The notes under the pieces are model-generated. The model did not search any database and was not told the origin of the DNA. It worked only from the letters and a program-made list of their open reading frames with translations. 28,744 bases of DNA, from NCBI GenBank assembly GCA_034439915.1, contig JAWXBI010000173.1, positions 1 through 28,744 of the forward strand, given 5' to 3'. This document shows, in pieces, positions 24,427 through 28,744 of this stretch. Origin of the DNA: JADJLQ01 sp034439915 (lineage in GTDB: Bacteria > Bacteroidota > Bacteroidia > Chitinophagales > Saprospiraceae). A program made the translations under genes and the position numbers. Each line of letters begins with the position of its first letter. Within the stretch, counting starts at the first letter, position 1.

Positions 24427-24443
24427 ACAACTAGAGTATTACA

Positions 24444-25397
24444 ATGAGCTTGCGGGAGGATTCAATCGATAAAAATATTATCTGTTTTGGTGAATTGTTG
24501 TGGGATATGCTGCCACATGGCAAACAGGCCGGTGGTGCACCTATGAATGTAGCCTATCACCTGAACAGGCTGGGTTTAAAAGCTTTTCCATTTACTGCAG
24601 TCGGGCAGGATGATTTGGGACGGGAGCTTATTGAATTTTTAAATTCAAAAAATATACCTACTATCTTAATCCAGGAAAATGAACATCCGACAGGGATGGT
24701 TTTGGTCAAACTCAATGAAAAAAACGAAGCCAGTTATAGTATTGAAAATCCTTCGGCCTGGGATTATATTCAAGTTGGTAACCCCGAAGCGGATCTTCTT
24801 CTGAACAAATCCCCTATTGTCGTATTTGGTTCTCTCGCCTGCCGACATACCCTCAGTCACCAATCCCTCCTTGCTATCCTTTCTTATGCAGGCTTAAAAA
24901 TATGTGATATCAATCTCAGGGCTCCATATTATAGTCCGGATTTGGTATTTCAGTTGTTGGGTTTGGCGGATTGGGTCAAAATCAATAATGATGAACTAAA
25001 CCTGATTGCACAATGGTTTGGGACAGGGTCCGACCAGGAGCCAATCCAGGCGCAATTGCTGTTGGAACGGTTTCCCTTTGTGTCCAAACTCCTCGTCACC
25101 CGAGGAGATAAGGGAGCAGCTTATTATGATCGGGAAGGCAATTCAATTGAACATCCGGGATTTCAAGTCAAGGTCGTCGATACGGTGGGCAGCGGGGATT
25201 CATTCCTGGCGATGTTCATTGCTCAATTTCTAAAAGGAAGTAGTATAGAACATGCGCTGGAAGCCTCCTGTGCCATGGGCGCTATAGTCGCAAGACATGC
25301 AGGGGCTACCTCTTGGTTTGAAACGGAGAAAGAAATCAGCGACTTGATACAATCCGGGGATTCCGGTAAAACGATCGGAATAAATAATAATTCCTAA
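24444..25397 (+). CDS. PfkB-family carbohydrate kinase, fructokinase-like
   Basis: A 317-residue ribokinase-fold kinase. IICFGELLWDMLP near residue 11 and the GGAPMNVAYHLNRLG motif around residue 30 are those of fructokinase-like PfkB proteins, and DTVGSGDSFLAMF near residue 250 contains the catalytic Asp and anion hole (the usual GAGD is GSGD here). KLLVTRGDKGAAYY precedes it. The likely reaction is ATP-dependent phosphorylation of fructose or a related sugar in the cytoplasm. It is the last gene of the plus-strand run and converges on the GH25 gene, with 16 bases between stops. Confidence 0.88.
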   Translation: MSLREDSIDKNIICFGELLWDMLPHGKQAGGAPMNVAYHLNRLGLKAFPFTAVGQDDLGRELIEFLNSKNIPTILIQENEHPTGMVLVKLNEKNEASYSIENPSAWDYIQVGNPEADLLLNKSPIVVFGSLACRHTLSHQSLLAILSYAGLKICDINLRAPYYSPDLVFQLLGLADWVKINNDELNLIAQWFGTGSDQEPIQAQLLLERFPFVSKLLVTRGDKGAAYYDREGNSIEHPGFQVKVVDTVGSGDSFLAMFIAQFLKGSSIEHALEASCAMGAIVARHAGATSWFETEKEISDLIQSGDSGKTIGINNNS

Positions 25398-25413
25398 TTG
25401 GGGAGGTTGTAGA

Positions 25414-26136
25414 TTATCTTTTATTGCGTACCAATTCCATCAATTCTGCAGAAGGTAAATTTTTTACACAAAGTGATTCCAGTTGGTGATATGATCCATT
25501 GAAGGCATTAAAATCAACTTGTTGTTTGATACCCTGGATCTGGCCGCTGTTGGCGTACTGCCAAAAATTCCATATTCGGTTATTGCCCAGGTCGGGGGCT
25601 TTGTCGTTGTAGCGGGCGATCCAGATTGGGTAGTCATCAAAGCGACCAGCAATAAAACGGTAATAGGCTTTCAGGTTGGTATAAATGATAGGCCGCGTAT
25701 TAAAAGCCCGGGTAACGAGATCCAGCCATACCTGCATCCGATCCACCAATTCTTCAGGGTCTGCATGATCGGTCACTTCCATGTCCAACACAGGGGGAAG
25801 GTCCCCGTTTTGCAGGCTTACATTGATCATAAAATTATGTGCCTGGAGTGCGGGATCCAGATCGGGCTTAAAAAAATGATAAGCCCCTCTTTTTATGTCG
25901 GCCAATTTGAGTGCCTTCCAGTGTTTATAAAACATGGTATCACAATGTTCCAAACCCTCTGTTGCTTTAATAAAAGCAAATGAAACACCTTGATCCTTAA
26001 CCGTAGGCCAATCCACTTTCCCTTGAAAATGAGAGACATCAATCCCATGAATTTCAAAAGCGAGAGGTTTTTTGACGAAACTATTGCAGGCAGATAAAAG
26101 CAGCAGGGTGACTGGAATTATTGCTTTTAAATTCAT
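25414..26136 (-). CDS. GH25 family lysozyme-like lipoprotein
   Basis: A 240-residue muramidase-type glycoside hydrolase that would cleave the MurNAc-GlcNAc bond of peptidoglycan. The start MNLKAIIPVTLLLLSAC is a lipoprotein signal, so it is probably membrane-anchored outside the cytoplasm. GH25 motifs are in order: GIDVSHFQGKVDW, FAFIKATEG, RGAYHFFKP, PPVLDMEV with the catalytic acid pair, IIYTNLKAYYRF and IWIARYN, then WNFWQYANSG. Full length for a single-domain GH25. ATG 26136 was chosen over a TTG at 26175 because it begins the signal peptide. It is divergent from the aminotransferase gene. Confidence 0.88.
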   Translation of the reverse strand: MNLKAIIPVTLLLLSACNSFVKKPLAFEIHGIDVSHFQGKVDWPTVKDQGVSFAFIKATEGLEHCDTMFYKHWKALKLADIKRGAYHFFKPDLDPALQAHNFMINVSLQNGDLPPVLDMEVTDHADPEELVDRMQVWLDLVTRAFNTRPIIYTNLKAYYRFIAGRFDDYPIWIARYNDKAPDLGNNRIWNFWQYANSGQIQGIKQQVDFNAFNGSYHQLESLCVKNLPSAELMELVRNKR

Positions 26137-26162
26137 GCCATTCAATTTGTCGACCGGATTTC

Positions 26163-26189
26163 CATAGATAACCAACCATTTTTTCTCAA
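26163..26189 (-). promoter_or_regulatory. Possible promoter of the GH25 gene
   Basis: On the minus strand TTG (26189-26187, in a TTTTTTTG run) and TATCTATG (26170-26163) are 19 bases apart, the Bacteroidota spacing; the -7 has one mismatch to TAnnTTTG. The ATG follows 26 bases later. Confidence 0.4.
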
Positions 26190-26257
26190 AAAAAGACCTC
26201 GTGGTTAACTATTTTGTATGTTAATGCTTATTTAACGCATTCTGCAGGGCAATTGTT

Positions 26258-27442
26258 ATGACTATCCGTTCAAAATTTAAATCGCTGATAGGGAAAACCA
26301 GCCCATTTTCTATGGAATTTGTTGTTTCCAAGGCCAAAGGATCTTATATATATGACGAACTTGGCAAACCTTTTCTGGACATGATTTCGGGCATCGGGGT
26401 GAGTTATCTGGGCCATCATAATCCGCATATTATTAAAGCTTTACATGATCAGGCTGATCAATATTTGCATACCATGGTATATGGGGAACATGTGCAATCC
26501 CCTCAGGTCAGATTAGCTGAACTTTTGGTCTCCCAATTGCCCTCTAACCTCAATTCGGTTTTTTTCCAAACCACTGGTGCTGAGGCTATAGAAGGTGCCC
26601 TAAAACTGGCAAAAAAATACAGCGGCAGGCCGGAAATCATTGCTTTTAAGAAGGCTTATCACGGGAGTACTTATGGTGCTATGAGTTTAATGAGTGATTC
26701 CAATAAAACACAACCTTACCAACCGATATTACCCGGGATCAACCACCTGGAATTTAATGCTATAGATCAATTGGAATCGATTACAGAAAATACTGCTGCG
26801 GTGGTGATGGAAGTGATCCAGGCAGAAGCAGGTATAATATTACCTGAGCAGGGTTTCATCAAGGCCGTCCGGGACCGTTGTACTTCCACGTCTACTTTAT
26901 TGATTTTGGATGAAATCCAAACGGCTATGGGCAGGACAGGGAGTTTGTTTGCCTTTACCCAATATGGGATTGTACCGGATATTCTTGTGTTGGGTAAAAG
27001 CCTGGGGGGAGGACTGCCTCTGTCCGCCTTTATTTCAGAAAAAAATATAATGAATGCGTTGGAAGACGAACCTCCATTGACCCACATGACTACTTTCGGT
27101 GGACACCCTTTATCTTGTGCAGCCGGCCTGGCAGGTTTGCAATTTTTATTAGCGTCTGACCTTATCGCAGAAAGTTGTATTAAAGCAGATTATTTTGAGG
27201 GCCAGTTAGAAAAAAACCAGATCAAAAATATACGCCGATCCCGTGGAATGTGGATGGCTATCGACCTGGGAGATCCCTCCAGGGTTCAAAAGGTAATCAA
27301 TAGGGCTATGGGCGAAGGGCTTTTGATGGATTGGTTTTTATTCAATGATGAATCCATTCGCATCGCCCCACCCCTGACAATGAATGAGAAAGAATTACAC
27401 GGAGCTGCCCGTATTCTCAACCAAAGTCTTAAAAGGATATAA
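26258..27442 (+). CDS. Class III PLP-dependent aminotransferase (acetylornithine/ornithine type)
   Basis: A 394-residue fold-type I aminotransferase. The PLP Lys is K247 in ILVLGKSLGGGLPLSAF; LLILDEIQTAMGRTG carries the Asp that binds the pyridine nitrogen; FQTTGAEAIEGALKLAKKY binds the PLP phosphate; TTFGGHPLSCAAGLA closes the site. Sequence and size fit the acetylornithine/ornithine/4-aminobutyrate group, but nothing here fixes the amino donor. No arginine biosynthesis genes are nearby, so I do not assign argD. It is 22 bases upstream of the DUF1611 gene and probably in one transcript with it. Confidence 0.87.
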   Translation: MTIRSKFKSLIGKTSPFSMEFVVSKAKGSYIYDELGKPFLDMISGIGVSYLGHHNPHIIKALHDQADQYLHTMVYGEHVQSPQVRLAELLVSQLPSNLNSVFFQTTGAEAIEGALKLAKKYSGRPEIIAFKKAYHGSTYGAMSLMSDSNKTQPYQPILPGINHLEFNAIDQLESITENTAAVVMEVIQAEAGIILPEQGFIKAVRDRCTSTSTLLILDEIQTAMGRTGSLFAFTQYGIVPDILVLGKSLGGGLPLSAFISEKNIMNALEDEPPLTHMTTFGGHPLSCAAGLAGLQFLLASDLIAESCIKADYFEGQLEKNQIKNIRRSRGMWMAIDLGDPSRVQKVINRAMGEGLLMDWFLFNDESIRIAPPLTMNEKELHGAARILNQSLKRI

Positions 27443-27464
27443 TAAATTTAATACGATATAACTT

Positions 27465-28523
27465 ATGTCAACTACCTCTGGATCCGCCCTGGTTTTTACG
27501 TTGGGTTTATTGGATCAAAACTATGCCAAAACTGCTCATGGCCTGATACGGGGATCCGATCGTTTTAGTCTGGAAGCTGTCATAGATCCGGTCCACGCCG
27601 GTAAAGATGCCGGCATGGTACTCGATGGTCATCAACGCAATATTCCGGTGTATAAATCCGTGGATGAAGCGCTCAACGAACACCCGACTATTCGATATGC
27701 CATTGTAGGGATAGCTCCCGTTGGAGGCAAATTGCCTGCCGAATTATTAGAGCAGTTGGTGTATTGTGCCGGCAAGGGGCTTTCTATCGTCAGCGGCCTG
27801 CATGAATATGTAAGTGACAAAATCGAAATCGCCGATGCTGCGTTACGCAATGGGACCCACATCATCGATATCCGCAAACCAAAACCCAAATCTGAATTAC
27901 ATTTTTGGACTGGCCGGATTTTTGAAGTGAAATGCCCGATTGTTGCTATCCTGGGGATGGATTGTGCGATTGGTAAAAGGAGCACTACCCGATTTTTATT
28001 GGAAGGATGCAAAAAAGCCAAAATTAAAGCGGAGATGATATTTACAGGCCAGACGGGTTGGATGCAAAGCGGTCGTTATGGCTTTGTTCTGGATTCCACT
28101 TATAATGATTTTGTATCCGGGGAGTTGGAGCACGCTATTGTAAGCTGTTGGGAAAAAGAAAAACCCGATATCATCTTTCTGGAGGGTCAATCTGCTCTGC
28201 GCAATCCCAGTGGGCCCTGCGGGTCTGAACTCCTGGTTTCCGGTAATGCAAAAAAAACAATTTTATTGTATGCACCAAAACGGATTTATTATGATGGCAA
28301 TCCAGCCTGGGGTAAAATACCTTCCCTTCAATCTGAGATCGATTTGATAAAAGCTTATGGCAGTGAAGTGATCGGGATTGCGTTGAATACCTCGGATTGT
28401 ACCCTTGTGGAAGCGTTGCAATATAAACAGTCTGTCCAAGCCGAGACCCAACTCCCGGTTTGTTTACCCATTGAAGAGGGTGTCGGGGAGTTGATAAATG
28501 AACTAAAGAAAATGGAGTTTTAA
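27465..28523 (+). CDS. DUF1611 family protein, DgcN-like (possible D-glutamate N-acetyltransferase)
   Basis: A 352-residue cytoplasmic protein with a Rossmann-like N-terminal domain (about 1-150) and a P-loop-like C-terminal domain (about 155-350, starting ILGMDCAIGKRSTT, then MIFTGQTGWM and IIFLEGQSALRNP). This two-domain layout is the DUF1611 family. Members called DgcN have been described as D-glutamate N-acetyltransferases in D-glutamate catabolism, and other members sit beside dipeptide epimerases in muropeptide recycling. The expected partner (a DgcA- or epimerase-like enolase-superfamily gene) is not visible before the window ends. The function here is inferred from family only. Confidence 0.75.
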   Translation: MSTTSGSALVFTLGLLDQNYAKTAHGLIRGSDRFSLEAVIDPVHAGKDAGMVLDGHQRNIPVYKSVDEALNEHPTIRYAIVGIAPVGGKLPAELLEQLVYCAGKGLSIVSGLHEYVSDKIEIADAALRNGTHIIDIRKPKPKSELHFWTGRIFEVKCPIVAILGMDCAIGKRSTTRFLLEGCKKAKIKAEMIFTGQTGWMQSGRYGFVLDSTYNDFVSGELEHAIVSCWEKEKPDIIFLEGQSALRNPSGPCGSELLVSGNAKKTILLYAPKRIYYDGNPAWGKIPSLQSEIDLIKAYGSEVIGIALNTSDCTLVEALQYKQSVQAETQLPVCLPIEEGVGELINELKKMEF

Positions 28524-28744
28524 ACTCCTAGTGCTATGTTTTGTTAAGCTTAATCTGTCCAATTTCCCACTACGACACCATGAGCACAACGAGCGAAAAC
28601 TACAGGGAAGTGACGAAAAACAGGATTGGAGTTCTACGACACTATGTTGCTTCGCAGCTTCGCTGCACGCTGTGTTCGTTACACTATCGCTGTCGTCGCT
28701 CTCGTTGCTCGCCGCTTGCTTCTCTCGCCGCTTGCTTCTCTCGC
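28524..28744. repeat. Non-coding end region with short direct repeats
   Basis: No gene is seen after the DUF1611 stop. CTACGACAC(C/T)ATG occurs twice (about 28570 and 28634). At the very end a 16-base unit, TCGCCGCTTGCTTCTC, is repeated at 28709-28724 and 28725-28740, with a third copy starting at 28741 and cut by the window edge. GC content is higher than in the genes around it. The number of units cannot be known from this window. Confidence 0.6.

Overview
The window looks like a chromosomal segment of a Bacteroidota bacterium. Evidence: a CarboxypepD_reg-type TonB-dependent receptor, C-terminal type IX secretion (T9SS) sorting domains, a gluconate 2-dehydrogenase subunit 3/GMC pair of the Bacteroidota kind, AT-rich leaders without clear Shine-Dalgarno sequences, and several promoters of the form TAnnTTTG placed only a few bases before the ATG. 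Assignment near Saprospiria is a guess. The genetic code appears standard: TAA, TAG and TGA all end intact genes.

Layout. 1-317: 3' end of a Nudix hydrolase. 355-8227 (minus strand): an exported metallo-beta-lactamase-fold protein; a TPR-CHAT protease gene broken by two in-frame stop codons; a membrane-type dehydrogenase pair (GMC large subunit and Tat-exported subunit 3) with a hicAB toxin-antitoxin pair between the two genes; and an ArsN2-like acetyltransferase. 8305-10958 (plus): a TonB-dependent receptor and a TMEM220-like membrane protein. 11055-18032: an accessory island. It holds a decayed IS3-family element with a structured, probably RNA-coding tail, then two tandem paralogous T9SS cargo genes (one with a stop codon), a pappalysin-like metalloprotease gene with its first zinc histidine replaced and a disrupted 5' end, and an apparently intact IS1182/IS5-like element. 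18109-20905 (minus): nadB and murI, separated by a heptanucleotide repeat array. 20987-25397 (plus): a five-gene run of glycosyltransferase, deoC, sugar isomerase/epimerase, TMEM175-like channel and PfkB sugar kinase. 25414-28523: a GH25 lipoprotein (minus), then a class III aminotransferase and a DUF1611 protein (plus). The last 220 bases are non-coding with short direct repeats.

Working together. GMC and subunit 3 probably form a periplasmic FAD dehydrogenase that passes electrons to a cytochrome. MurI makes D-glutamate for the wall, the GH25 protein cleaves wall glycan, and the DUF1611 protein is related to D-glutamate N-acetyltransferases, so a wall-turnover theme is possible but unproven. 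Outside the island the genes look like ordinary housekeeping.

The most interesting signals are: (i) a candidate small RNA with its own promoter and terminator in the tail of the IS3 element; (ii) four in-frame nonsense codons, using all three stop codons, in otherwise well-preserved genes; (iii) a heptad repeat array made of two opposed arms that starts at the murI stop codon; and (iv) hicAB inside a dehydrogenase operon. I found no CRISPR array, rRNA or convincing tRNA.
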